A stretch of DNA of 16,063 bases from positions 1-16,063 of the forward strand of contig JBCBSS010000172.1 of assembly GCA_039819065.1 (NCBI GenBank), written 5' to 3'. The notes under the pieces are model-generated. The model worked only from the letters and a program-made list of their open reading frames with translations. It was not told the DNA's origin and made no database searches. The translations under genes were made by a program, and so were the position numbers. Below, piece by piece: positions 7,560-15,711 of the stretch (its first letter is position 1; the number at the start of each line of letters is the position of its first letter). The stretch comes from JBCBSS01 sp039819065 (GTDB lineage Bacteria > Bacteroidota > Bacteroidia > Cytophagales > Cyclobacteriaceae).

Positions 7560-9053
7560 TTAGTCCCATCCTGGATTCTGTTCATAACCGTATAGGGATG
7601 CTTCAATGGCCGGAATGGCCAGCAATATGCGGATGTTATCGTAGGCCCCCGGGTTCAGGGTAGTTTTTTCGTTCGCCTGATTTTGACCGTGAGCTTGCAT
7701 AGTGGTTAGGGCTCTATTCGGAACGATATTGTCGGATCGCAAAAGGTCAAACCATCTTTTACTTTCGAAGGCCAATTCTATCCTGCGCTCATTCCATATC
7801 AATTCCCTCAAATCTTCCTGGGTGTTAAAATCCTGTCCTCTGACTAAAGGTGGCAACCCAGCACGATTACGCACCCTGTTCACAAACAGTACCGCACCAT
7901 CTGATAAAGGACTGGTTTCATTGAGCGCTTCCGAGTAGAAGAGTAGCGCTTCAGCGTATCGGTATACCGGGAAGTTGATGTCCTGCCCGCCTGGGCCTGG
8001 GAATGGGTAGTTGTACTTGTTAATGAAAACGACAGAATCGGTGTCGTTGACGTTGTAGTAAGTGATCGATATGTCCCTTCTCAAATCACCATCTTCGTAA
8101 GCATCAACCAGGTCAGCGGTAGGCTGGTTTCTACCTGCTCTTGACCCGGCCGGGTTTGGAGTAATGTCTGTACCTGAGTTGAATGGCACCCAGTTCGCAT
8201 AAAAGTTAGCTGGCTGGCGTGCAGAGAAGGCGTACTGTAGCTCGAACATAGATTCCGAGTTGTTCTTGAAATCAGGGTTGAAGGCCTGCTCATAGTCAGG
8301 CAGTAATTCATAGTTGAGGTCATTGACTATCGTATCCAATTCGAGTACGGCCATCTCATAATTGGGTATGGTCATGTAGACATCGGCTAATAGCATGCGT
8401 GCCGCTCCTTCTGACGCTCTACCAACTGCTTCATCACCAGGGGCTGGTAAGTTGGCTTTGGCAAAAATCAGATCAGGAATGATGATTTGATTGTAAATAT
8501 CCGCCACTGGTGATCTGTCTATGGCGGCAAAGATTTCTGTTTCATCGACACCATCAATGGTCGCGTCTACCAAAGGCACATCTCCGTAGAGCCTGACCAG
8601 GTTGAAATAATAGAAAGCCCTGAAAAACCTGGCTTCTGCTGCCAAGCTCATCTTACTGGCTTCGTCGGTGAACTCAACCTGATCGATGCTTTCAAGTATG
8701 TTAGTAGTACGGAATACACCTTGATATGAAGTATTCCAATAGTTGGCAATGTTTCCACTACTGGAGTTGGCTATGAATTCATCCAATGCTTCCAGGCCTG
8801 CTCCACCTCTGTCCTGAGCGTTGAACTGAAAGCTTGTGTTGTCTGATCGGAACTCTCCGAATACCCATTGTTGGCCGGAATACAAGCCTCGAAAATGGTT
8901 GTAGATACCAATAGTGGCTTCGTTGATACCTTGCTCTGTGGTCAGGAACGCTTCTGGCGTAACCGCTGTAGGCGGTTCAAGGTCAAGAAAATCTTCGCAC
9001 GAGCTACTGATTATCGCTAGAATGACGAAGCTATATAAATATACTTTTTTCAT
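7560..9053 (-). CDS. SusD/RagB-like outer-membrane nutrient-binding lipoprotein
   Basis: A 497-residue SusD-family protein, of usual length. The signal peptide ends in SSSC (lipobox Cys19), followed by EDFLDLEPPT, a typical SusD mature start. The N-terminal TPR-like part contains ARFFRAFYYFNLVRLYGDVP (141-160), a family hallmark. The C-terminal SusD/RagB domain shows RYAEALLFYSEALNE (365-379), VNRVRNRAGLPPL (391-403) and the conserved NERRIELAFESKRWFDLLR block (421-439). In characterised systems SusD caps the SusC barrel outside the cell and helps capture the substrate. It begins 12 bp after the susC stop and is followed 26 bp later by the six-module gene, so all three should share a transcript. 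The substrate cannot be read from the sequence; the linked sulfatase suggests a sulfated glycan. Confidence 0.96.
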   Translation of the reverse strand: MKKVYLYSFVILAIISSSCEDFLDLEPPTAVTPEAFLTTEQGINEATIGIYNHFRGLYSGQQWVFGEFRSDNTSFQFNAQDRGGAGLEALDEFIANSSSGNIANYWNTSYQGVFRTTNILESIDQVEFTDEASKMSLAAEARFFRAFYYFNLVRLYGDVPLVDATIDGVDETEIFAAIDRSPVADIYNQIIIPDLIFAKANLPAPGDEAVGRASEGAARMLLADVYMTIPNYEMAVLELDTIVNDLNYELLPDYEQAFNPDFKNNSESMFELQYAFSARQPANFYANWVPFNSGTDITPNPAGSRAGRNQPTADLVDAYEDGDLRRDISITYYNVNDTDSVVFINKYNYPFPGPGGQDINFPVYRYAEALLFYSEALNETSPLSDGAVLFVNRVRNRAGLPPLVRGQDFNTQEDLRELIWNERRIELAFESKRWFDLLRSDNIVPNRALTTMQAHGQNQANEKTTLNPGAYDNIRILLAIPAIEASLYGYEQNPGWD

Positions 9054-9065
9054 GATTGCTGCTAA

Positions 9066-12000
9066 TTAAAATGTGAGTCTTATACCACCAGTTATGGTCC
9101 TTGCTAGTGGATAGCTACCATAGTTTACATTTCGCAATAGAATACTTGATGCTGCTTTACCTATTTCAGGATTACCGTCGAACGGGCTGAATATGAACGC
9201 GTTTTGAACAGAAACATAAATACTTCCATCAGTGAGGAAAGGCAATTGACTAGCGAATTGATCCTGGAAATCAAATGTCAGTGTAATGTTGCGTACGGAA
9301 AGATATCCGGCATCTTCTATGAACTCTGAATTTGGCCAGCGCCACTGTTGGTCATTACCGGCTGTACCGGGGAATCGAGCTGTGGCAAGATCATCTCCGG
9401 GTCTCCAACGGTTCACCACGTCTGAAGAAACATTGAATATACTGCTCGTATTGCCGTCGAAGTTATGTGTCAACTCTCTTGACAGGTCTATGATCTGCTG
9501 GCCAACCACACCGGTCATGATCACCTTGAGGCTCAATGGGCCGTATTGAATGTAATTGGTGATACCGTAAGAAAAATCAGGGTTTGCGTCCCCAATTAGA
9601 ACAAGGTCATCTATACCTCTCTCAATAAGGCCATCGCCATCTGCATCTAAGAATCGGGCTGAACCCACTGCCGGTGCTCCTTCCTGGTAAGTAGGGACGT
9701 CAGGGTTGTCCAAGTCCTCCTGAGTGTAAAGTCCGTCAAACTGCAAGCCAAAGAACTGACCGATAGGCCTGCCCACCTGAACAATACTGTAAGGTGCGCC
9801 ATTGGCAGCATTCTCGAGGAATATAGGTCTGTCAGACTCGCCTAACTTGATGATCTCATTTCTGTCTATGGTGAGGTTGAAATCAGTCGACCATCTCCAT
9901 TTTTCATTGTCAATATTGATACTCTTGACCAGTATTTCAATCCCTTTGTTTTCCAGCTCTCCGATGTTACCCAATATGCTACCGAAACCGGTGATACGTG
10001 GCAAGGCAAGGTCGTTAATGAGTTGTGTGGTATTTCTCTGGTAGGCGTCTACTTCTAATATGAATCTATTATTGAGGAACGAGACGTCCATACCTAATGA
10101 AATCTCTTCAGTTTGTTCCCAGGTAAGCTGTGGGTTAGGAAGAGCGTTTACGCGACGTCCGATGACCTGAGCTCCGTCTACTACATAGTTTGCTCCATTG
10201 ACAGATCCTCTCCAGGCGTAATTTCCGATTCGGTTGTTACCCACTTCTCCGTAAGAAGCTTCGAAAAATACATTGCTAACTATTTTGTTAATACCAAGAT
10301 TCTTAAAGAAACCTTCTTCTGAAGCTCTCCAGCCTAGCCCCACCGAGGGGAAATTGGCAAATCTTACGTCCCTTCCAAACCTGGAAGAACCGTCTCTTCT
10401 GATGGCTCCGGTTAAGAGATACTTGTCTTTGTAGTTGTATTTAACTTGGCCTAAAAAAGAGACCAACGATTGCTCAGAGACACTTTCGTTACCATTCAGG
10501 TTGAAAGCAGGAGTATTTACATCATCTAGTGCTGTGTTTAGCACATTGCCGGAGTTCACGAAAGGGAAAGCCTCGTCAATAATATTGGTAGCGGTGAACG
10601 CAGCTCCTCTGATCGAAGTTTTCTGTATAGTGAAAGCGCCCAGGAAACTGAGGCTGTGATCATCCTGTATTGTAGTACTATAGGTTAACACATTTTCTGA
10701 CTGCCAATTAAAATTCTCAGTGTTATTGATTGATGCTCGAGGCTCAATTGGCCCTGGGAAAATAGAAGCGCCCGCATCCAAAAGAGATGGCTGGGATTGC
10801 GCGATCCGGTTTTGAATGATATTGGCGCCAAAGGATGGCTTAAACTTCAGATTCTTAATGGGCTCATATTCGAGATAGACCGATGTGATCAATTGGTTAG
10901 AGATCAATTCATTCTTCCTCGCGAATTGCTCGAACACAGGATTGTTTTGATAGGTGCTGGTAAGTCTTGAAAAACCTTGGGTGCTTTCTACCAAATTACC
11001 GTTTCTATCTCTAACCGGTGCATCGGGCGCCAGCCAGAATGACGTGAGCACTGTTCCATCCACCTGGAAGCCTCCAGCGGCAGGGTCGGTGCCCCCGTTT
11101 CGTTGGTTTTCTATTCTTGCCGCATTGAGGCGAATGCCCGCTTTCAGCTTATTGGCCAGTTTGGCATCTACATTGGTCCTTAATGAATAGCGTTCAAAAC
11201 CGGTGTTCACTACCACACCTTCCTGATCAAAATACCCCATAGATATGAAGTAATTGACATCGTTGTTTCCTCCCTGGGCATTGATCTGGTAGCTCTGCAT
11301 GGGGGCAGTGCGTGTAAGCTCATCGAACCAATCTGTACCTTCGCTAAAACTGGCTGGGTCAGGAATACCGGCCGCTCTTATTTCTTCTTCGGTAGGAAAC
11401 ATGCCGTTCTGATCGAAAAAGGCATCTTCAAATTTTTGCTGGTTGAATAGTGCCAATTCTTGAGCGTTGAGCACGTCAGGTTTCACACGATCCAGTACGG
11501 TCTGTGCACCGGCATAGGAGTCAAAGCTGATCACTGTTTTACCTTTTCTACCTGATTTGGTGGTGATCAATACCACACCATTACTGGCTCTGGAACCATA
11601 TAGTGCTGCTGATGCTGCATCTTTCAAGACACTGATGGATTCTATATCATTAGGCGAAAGAAAGGCTAGCGGGTTATTCAATTGATCATTGGTATTACCA
11701 AATATGAAGCCGTCAATTACGAAGAGTGGGGCATTCCCGGCAGAAATAGATCCAATTCCTCGAACCAATATTTCCGGTGCACCTCCAGGTCTACTGGTAT
11801 TCTGGCGCACATTAAGCCCAGCTACCTGACCGGCTAAACCCTCCTCAAAAGAGGTGATTGGTAGTTTATCCAGTGTTTTGGCATCAATGGTAGCTACCGA
11901 ACCGATAAGTTCTGACTTTTTACTTTCGCCATAGGCAACAACCACAATTTCACCGAGTGTGGTGATGTCTGGGGTCATTTGAATGTTGATCACGGTTTGG

Positions 12001-12674
12001 TTACCGACTTTTAATTCCTGGGAGAGATAACCTACAAATGAAAATACGATAACGGTGTTTTCATCAGGTACATTGAGTTTGAAATTACCGTCCAGGTCGG
12101 AGATGGTTCCTAGCGATGTGCCTTTGATGAGAATATTAACGCCGGGTAGAGGTTGTCCAAGTTCGTCAGAAATTTTACCAGAGATTGCTCTTTCCTGCAA
12201 TCGATTACGGGTGGCATTAAAATTTTTTTCGAGGTTATTCAGCAAGAAATCTGAGTTCTGGTGCTGATATGGGTTCACTTCTGATAAAGTTTCACCTGAG
12301 ACCTTCTTGATCTTTTCTACATGTTTCTTTTCAGGTTTAACCACATAATCTTGATTACCTAGTTTAGTAAAGGTCAGCCCATGAGGCATTAACCATTTCA
12401 TCAAGATATCATCTAATGAGGTTTCGTCCGTGTAATCGACCTTTACATTGAGGTCTTTTACAATTCTACTTTGAAAGATGATGTTGACCTTGAACTTCCG
12501 TTCTACTTCTTTCAAGGCATCTTTCAATGGGGCATACTCGGCGACTTGATTGGGGGGAATTTCTACCAGACGATTGTCTCTCGAAACGATTTGAGAGCTT
12601 GCCTCGGTAGCAATCAGCGTAATTAAAATCACTATCCCAATGGCTGAGAAATGATTTCGTAATCGTTTTATCAT
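9066..12674 (-). CDS. SusC/RagA-like TonB-dependent transporter with N-terminal STN signalling domain
   Basis: A 1202-residue outer-membrane transporter. After a signal peptide (about residues 1-28, ending near EASSQ) comes an STN domain (about 46-113), the module that contacts a FecR-type anti-sigma factor. A ~50-residue linker follows, then a carboxypeptidase-regulatory-like beta-sandwich (about 163-235: GKISDELGQPLPGVNILIKG). Next are a TonB-box-like stretch (GEIVVVAYGE, 241-250) and the plug (about 255-372) with LVRGIGSISAGNAPLFVIDG, ISVLKDAASAALYGSRASNG and LITTKSG. The rest is the 22-strand-type barrel, ending GGIRLTF with the terminal aromatic residue needed for barrel insertion. It imports the ligand captured with SusD using TonB energy, and through STN reports ligand occupancy to the inner membrane. 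It starts 29 bp after the anti-sigma stop and ends 12 bp before susD. STN-bearing SusC proteins are normally paired with sigma/anti-sigma genes, as here. Confidence 0.97.
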   Translation of the reverse strand: MIKRLRNHFSAIGIVILITLIATEASSQIVSRDNRLVEIPPNQVAEYAPLKDALKEVERKFKVNIIFQSRIVKDLNVKVDYTDETSLDDILMKWLMPHGLTFTKLGNQDYVVKPEKKHVEKIKKVSGETLSEVNPYQHQNSDFLLNNLEKNFNATRNRLQERAISGKISDELGQPLPGVNILIKGTSLGTISDLDGNFKLNVPDENTVIVFSFVGYLSQELKVGNQTVINIQMTPDITTLGEIVVVAYGESKKSELIGSVATIDAKTLDKLPITSFEEGLAGQVAGLNVRQNTSRPGGAPEILVRGIGSISAGNAPLFVIDGFIFGNTNDQLNNPLAFLSPNDIESISVLKDAASAALYGSRASNGVVLITTKSGRKGKTVISFDSYAGAQTVLDRVKPDVLNAQELALFNQQKFEDAFFDQNGMFPTEEEIRAAGIPDPASFSEGTDWFDELTRTAPMQSYQINAQGGNNDVNYFISMGYFDQEGVVVNTGFERYSLRTNVDAKLANKLKAGIRLNAARIENQRNGGTDPAAGGFQVDGTVLTSFWLAPDAPVRDRNGNLVESTQGFSRLTSTYQNNPVFEQFARKNELISNQLITSVYLEYEPIKNLKFKPSFGANIIQNRIAQSQPSLLDAGASIFPGPIEPRASINNTENFNWQSENVLTYSTTIQDDHSLSFLGAFTIQKTSIRGAAFTATNIIDEAFPFVNSGNVLNTALDDVNTPAFNLNGNESVSEQSLVSFLGQVKYNYKDKYLLTGAIRRDGSSRFGRDVRFANFPSVGLGWRASEEGFFKNLGINKIVSNVFFEASYGEVGNNRIGNYAWRGSVNGANYVVDGAQVIGRRVNALPNPQLTWEQTEEISLGMDVSFLNNRFILEVDAYQRNTTQLINDLALPRITGFGSILGNIGELENKGIEILVKSINIDNEKWRWSTDFNLTIDRNEIIKLGESDRPIFLENAANGAPYSIVQVGRPIGQFFGLQFDGLYTQEDLDNPDVPTYQEGAPAVGSARFLDADGDGLIERGIDDLVLIGDANPDFSYGITNYIQYGPLSLKVIMTGVVGQQIIDLSRELTHNFDGNTSSIFNVSSDVVNRWRPGDDLATARFPGTAGNDQQWRWPNSEFIEDAGYLSVRNITLTFDFQDQFASQLPFLTDGSIYVSVQNAFIFSPFDGNPEIGKAASSILLRNVNYGSYPLARTITGGIRLTF

Positions 12675-12703
12675 AACCGTTGATTTAAAGTTAGCTTGGG
12701 TAA

Positions 12704-13741
12704 TTAGTTTTTGATGATCAGCTGACCATCCTGATTTTCAATTTGGGCATCAATCGATTCAGACAGTACGTCTATAAAAGTTTCTAGACTCGCTGTCGAC
12801 ATCGTACCTGTTAGCGTAATTTGCTTAAGATCGGGGTGTTCGAACACCACCTTAAGACCATAATTATTCTCAATAATGCTGGCTACTTCTTCCAGCGATG
12901 TTTCTTCGAAATGGAGTTTGTTTTCCCTCCAGGAAGTGAATTTCTTAGCATCAACTTCCTTTTTAAGTATCTCTCTGGTGGTAGAGGTATATTGTATAAA
13001 ATCACCAGGATTCATGGCCAACTTGGTGGTATCTTTGTCATTAGCCACCGTCAGGGCTATTTTACCTGAGGCCAATACTACTTTGGATGTCTCTTCTCTG
13101 CTATTGACATTGAAAGTCGTACCCAGTACTTCTACTTGCATAGCACCTGAATGCACCAAAAACTGTTTGCGCACCACTGAACCTTCGTTTTCTGAATGTA
13201 TCACCTTTTTCACATCGAAAAAACCTTCTCCTTCCAGCCATACTTCTCGTGTGAGTTTTTCATCCCAGTCGTCGGTATATTTTATGGTAGAATTCGCGTT
13301 GAGTAGTACGGTAGAATTATCGGGTAGTGTGATCAGCCTGGTTTCACCGAATGCGGTAGCGTGGGTGATGACCTGTGCATTCTCCATAGGGCTTTGGAAA
13401 ACAAACCATGAGATGGTAAGCAACGCTATAACTGCGGCTACGCTAGCCCATTGCCAAGAGAGTAGTTGAATGCCGTCTGATTTTTGGTCGGAAGATTTGA
13501 TTACCTGATCAATTTTGGCCTTCACTTCAAAAAATTCCTTTTGTGATGGTCTGGAAGAAGAAAAATCCATAGCTAAGACCAACTGCCTGGCCTCATCTAT
13601 GATGGCCTTTTTATCTGGATGGTCTTTGATCCATTTGTACCAGAAAGCATTGCTTTCTGCGTTCGGAGATTGTACCCATTGGATAAAATAATCGTCCAGG
13701 GCAAAATCATGAACTGTGAAAAATATGTAGTGTTTGCTCAT
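12704..13741 (-). CDS. FecR-like anti-sigma factor
   Basis: A 345-residue single-pass inner-membrane protein. The cytoplasmic N-terminus (about 1-95) carries the short helical region (DDYFIQWVQSPN, FWYKWIKDHPDKK) that binds ECF sigma factors. A transmembrane helix follows at about 98-116 (ASVAAVIALLTISWFVFQ). The periplasmic part has a FecR domain (about 127-230: GETRLITLPDNSTVLLNANS, REVWLEGEGFFDV, VEVLGTTFNV, VVLASGKI) and a C-terminal DUF4974/STN-like domain (about 273-345: LHFEETSLEEVASIIENNYG). The ligand-occupied SusC STN domain should contact this half and trigger release of the sigma factor. It lies 29 bp upstream of susC in the same direction, and 957 bp after the sigma gene. No strong Shine-Dalgarno sequence is visible, which is normal in this phylum. 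Confidence 0.95.
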   Translation of the reverse strand: MSKHYIFFTVHDFALDDYFIQWVQSPNAESNAFWYKWIKDHPDKKAIIDEARQLVLAMDFSSSRPSQKEFFEVKAKIDQVIKSSDQKSDGIQLLSWQWASVAAVIALLTISWFVFQSPMENAQVITHATAFGETRLITLPDNSTVLLNANSTIKYTDDWDEKLTREVWLEGEGFFDVKKVIHSENEGSVVRKQFLVHSGAMQVEVLGTTFNVNSREETSKVVLASGKIALTVANDKDTTKLAMNPGDFIQYTSTTREILKKEVDAKKFTSWRENKLHFEETSLEEVASIIENNYGLKVVFEHPDLKQITLTGTMSTASLETFIDVLSESIDAQIENQDGQLIIKN

Positions 13742-13803
13742 TATAGTTTTATTACTAGCAGATCGTATTAATAAGTCCGTTAAGTGTCTATGTGGGGTAT
13801 GGA

Positions 13804-13835
13804 AAGGGATTATCTCTCGTTTGAGACAATCCCTT
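13804..13835. other. Imperfect 12-bp hairpin upstream of the anti-sigma gene
   Basis: AAGGGATT (13804-13811) pairs with AATCCCTT (13828-13835). After one A/C mismatch the pairing continues with TCTC (13813-13816) and GAGA (13823-13826) around a 6-nt loop. In the minus-strand direction only three T's follow, so it is a poor terminator. It sits about 65 nt ahead of the fecR start, either in the leader or next to the promoter. Confidence 0.45.
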
Positions 13836-14223
13836 ATACACGTTTCTTTTAAACTAATTGACCCTTGTCTAAATGAAGACGTGCAATTTCTCTAATAGAG
13901 CTAGGCTCTTTCATTCTACTTGATCTTATAGAGGAAGGCTTTGATGAAAATGCCCTCAAATTTTTTCAGAAAAATTTCGAAATTTTTAAAAAAGCTCGAT
14001 TTTGGAACGTGTGAGCTGTTTTTGGAAAACTATTTATTTGGTGTTGGCCCTGGCCTCAGGAGAAGTTCCAGAACCAAAAGAAGGCTTTCTACACATCTAT
14101 TGCATCTTGGAGTATTATTCAGAGACTCAATGTTTTAGTTTCAAATACACAAAATTGGATGACATTGGTCGAAATTGTTTGGCAATTCCGTTGGTCTGGG
14201 AGTTAAGGCCGTCTCAAAAGCCA

Positions 14224-14307
14224 GTCATTTCGACGTGAGGAGAAATCTCTCTCGAATTAAAGTACGGGTTATTAAAGAGATAGATTTCTCGTGATACTCG
14301 AAATGAC
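14224..14307. repeat. Palindromic intergenic repeat (REP/MITE-like)
   Basis: An 84-bp element with perfect 10-bp outer arms (GTCATTTCGA at 14224-14233, TCGAAATGAC at 14298-14307) and perfect 9-bp inner arms (GAGAAATCT at 14240-14248, AGATTTCTC at 14282-14290), around a diverged centre. Elements of the form GTCATTTCGA...GAGAAATCTC and its complement are scattered through intergenic regions of many Bacteroidota genomes, as I recall. There is no coding capacity. It supports the phylum assignment and marks the gap as a place that tolerates insertion. Confidence 0.75.
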
Positions 14308-14421
14308 ATACACGGCAGTTATTGTGTTCTGGCGAGTTTCTTCCCGACTGATCGGGAGGAATACAAGGTAGTAAGAATAGCAAAGGCTTTCGACATGTTA
14401 TAAAAATACGTCATAAGCAAT

Positions 14422-14617
14422 GAATCTTATCTGCGATAAACTAGTACTTCAAACCATTTGAGAGCGTACTCGGTGGTGGATGCCATTAAGTCAATTATGT
14501 TGCGAGCCAAGGGGCTAGGTATTTGCCAATAAGATTCTTTCAGAAAGACAGCCACTTGGTATTAGAGGCGCAAACATTGGTAATCATACTTAAACAAGTG
14601 GTTATCTTATCTGATAA
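14422..14617. repeat. Cluster of nested inverted repeats with a paired ATCTTATCTG motif
   Basis: Several pairings occur within 200 bases. GAATCTTAT (14422-14430) is the complement of ATAAGATTC (14529-14537). CCACTTG (14552-14558) is the complement of CAAGTGG (14595-14601). Two small palindromes, TTATC-TGC-GATAA (14427-14439) and TTATC-T-GATAA (14607-14617), share the direct repeat ATCTTATCTG (14424-14433 and 14604-14613). It could be a structured RNA, a pair of operator-like sites or a decayed mobile element; nothing here decides between these. Confidence 0.35.
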
Positions 14618-14698
14618 AACTACCGTAGATCCGTTGTTCGGTGGGGGAAATACTAGATGGATGTTCTGAAGCTAACCTGAGACTGTTCTAGCGATGCC

Positions 14699-15403
14699 TT
14701 AGAAATAAAGCGCTGCGAAGATAATGATGACCCATACATCCTTGATCGTAGAAAAAAGCGCAGAGATGCCCGTAATGAGAGGGATAGCAGATGTAGCCTT
14801 TTTATGCATACTGGCTTTAAGCACGTCGATGGCTCTGTAAAGCAGTGTTCTAGCTGATTTTACCTTACTGAGTGACATGATATCAGCAATCTCCTGGTAG
14901 GAGAGGTCATTGTAATACTTCAGTACTACCGCTTCTTTTTGTCGATCAGATAGTGTTTTAAAGGCCTTGGAGATCAGCTCTTTCTGTTGCTGAGCTGTTT
15001 GTTCGTTGATGAGAGACCGTTCCCGGGAGAAGCTAACTTGCAAGGATTCATTGATCAAGTCAACACCCTCGGTAGATCGCTTACTTTTCAGGTCTTTCAG
15101 GATTTTCCGGCGTACAGACTTGTGTAGATATGATTTAACGTATTTGACACTTGAGAGCTTCTTTCTGTATTTCCATAATTCTATGAATAACTCCTGGATA
15201 GCGTCCTTAATTAAATCGGTATCTTGTGTCAGGTGACGGCCGTATACGTATAGCTTGTCAAAGTACCTTCTATATATTTCATCAAATGCAATTTCACTGC
15301 CTTGTATCAAGCTTTCCCAAAGCTTTTCGTCAGTTAGCGTGAGACCATCATCCGTAGTCGGATCTTGTTGAAAATTATAGTTTGATAAGGTTTTTTCAAG
15401 CAT
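14699..15403 (-). CDS. ECF-type RNA polymerase sigma factor with hydrophobic C-terminal tail
   Basis: A 234-residue extracytoplasmic-function sigma factor. Region 2 (about 26-98) contains the typical FDEIYRRYFDKLYVYGRHL, DAIQELFIELWKYR and VKSYLHKSVRRKIL segments for core binding and -10 recognition. Region 4 (about 138-198) contains LSDRQKEAVVLKYYNDLSY followed by the QEIADIMSLSKVKSARTLLY helix-turn-helix for -35 recognition. There is no region 3, as expected for this class. The last ~32 residues (ATSAIPLITGISALFSTI then KDVWVIIIFAALYF) are hydrophobic and could be a membrane-contacting helix, an extension that a minimal sigma factor does not need. It should be held by the FecR-like protein encoded downstream and, when freed, transcribe the susC operon. 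Start: ATG at 15401-15403; the first ~24 residues are a polar extension before region 2. Confidence 0.94.
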   Translation of the reverse strand: MLEKTLSNYNFQQDPTTDDGLTLTDEKLWESLIQGSEIAFDEIYRRYFDKLYVYGRHLTQDTDLIKDAIQELFIELWKYRKKLSSVKYVKSYLHKSVRRKILKDLKSKRSTEGVDLINESLQVSFSRERSLINEQTAQQQKELISKAFKTLSDRQKEAVVLKYYNDLSYQEIADIMSLSKVKSARTLLYRAIDVLKASMHKKATSAIPLITGISALFSTIKDVWVIIIFAALYF

Positions 15404-15468
15404 AGTTTAAAGGAGATGCTGGTCAACTTAGTAGTCAGGCCCGTCTTCACTATCCTGTAGTGTACTGC

Positions 15469-15484
15469 TTGCAATCGTTTGCAA
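15469..15484. promoter_or_regulatory. Candidate operator upstream of the sigma gene: TTGCAA repeated 4 nt apart
   Basis: Two copies of the self-complementary hexamer TTGCAA are separated by TCGT, about 65-80 nt ahead of the sigma start. This layout is typical of a dimeric regulator site or part of a promoter. On the minus strand TTTGC here could act as a -33 box with a weak TACACTAC 17 nt further on, but the match to the Bacteroidota -7 consensus is poor. Confidence 0.25.
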
Positions 15485-15551
15485 AACTTTTTTTCGAAAA
15501 AATGGACTTAGGTGAAAATTCAATCTTTGAATAGTACTGATTTAATTGGGT

Positions 15552-15671
15552 GATGGTCTGATGATGAGATGGTTTGATGATTCGATAATGAGATGATTTG
15601 ATAATGAGATGATTTGATGATGTTATGGTTTGGTGATGTGATGGTGAGCTGATCGGATGATTTGGTTACGG
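15552..15671. repeat. Tandem 16-nt repeat array 1 (GATGATTTGATAATGA type)
   Basis: About seven imperfect units of 16 nt, with one 8-nt half unit at 15584-15591. Examples: GATGGTTTGATGATTC (15568-15583), GATGATTTGATAATGA (15592-15607), GATGATTTGATGATGT (15608-15623) and GATGATTTGGTTACGG (15656-15671). The period is not a multiple of three, so a conserved reading frame is not the reason for the repetition. I recall similar GATGATTTG-type arrays in intergenic regions of other Bacteroidota. Confidence 0.75.
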
Positions 15672-15711
15672 ACCTTAAGAGGTTGGTTAAAGGAATGAAT
15701 GTAAGAACGAG
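15661..15711. repeat. Direct repeat copy 1 (51 nt)
   Basis: This 51-nt block matches 16013-16063 without gaps at 44 of 51 positions by my count. It follows GATGATTTG array 1 just as the second copy follows the second array, so the duplicated unit is array plus tail. The shared end AATGAATGTAAGAACGAG is identical in both copies. Confidence 0.8.

Larger units (their letters stand above)
13742..14698. other. 957-bp gene-free gap between sigma factor and anti-sigma factor
   Basis: No convincing gene on either strand. The fecR-proximal part holds an imperfect hairpin (13804-13835) and an A/T-only 8-bp hairpin (13958-13977). The centre holds a palindromic repeat (14224-14307) and a small TCCCGA...TCGGGA inverted repeat near 14343. 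The sigma-proximal part holds nested inverted repeats (14422-14617). The promoter of the fecR-susC operon, possibly the target of the sigma factor, should lie in the part next to 13741, but I cannot point to a supported box. Two plus-strand open frames (13941-14138 and 14002-14238) start at TTG, overlap each other in different frames and show no family features. Confidence 0.6.

Noticed and set aside
7534..7569. Upstream ATG giving 12 extra residues to the six-module protein
   Set aside because: It overlaps the SusD stop and places a Lys-rich stretch ahead of an otherwise complete signal peptide; the internal ATG with TAAGAAG just before it fits better.
12876..13469. 197-codon plus-strand open frame antisense to the anti-sigma gene
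   Set aside because: A shadow of a strongly supported FecR-family gene; the translation has no recognisable domain.
13941..14238. Two overlapping plus-strand open frames (65 and 78 codons) in the sigma/anti-sigma gap, one with an AGGAAGG-like stretch upstream
   Set aside because: Both start at TTG, overlap in different frames, the longer runs into the palindromic repeat, and the translations look like no known family.
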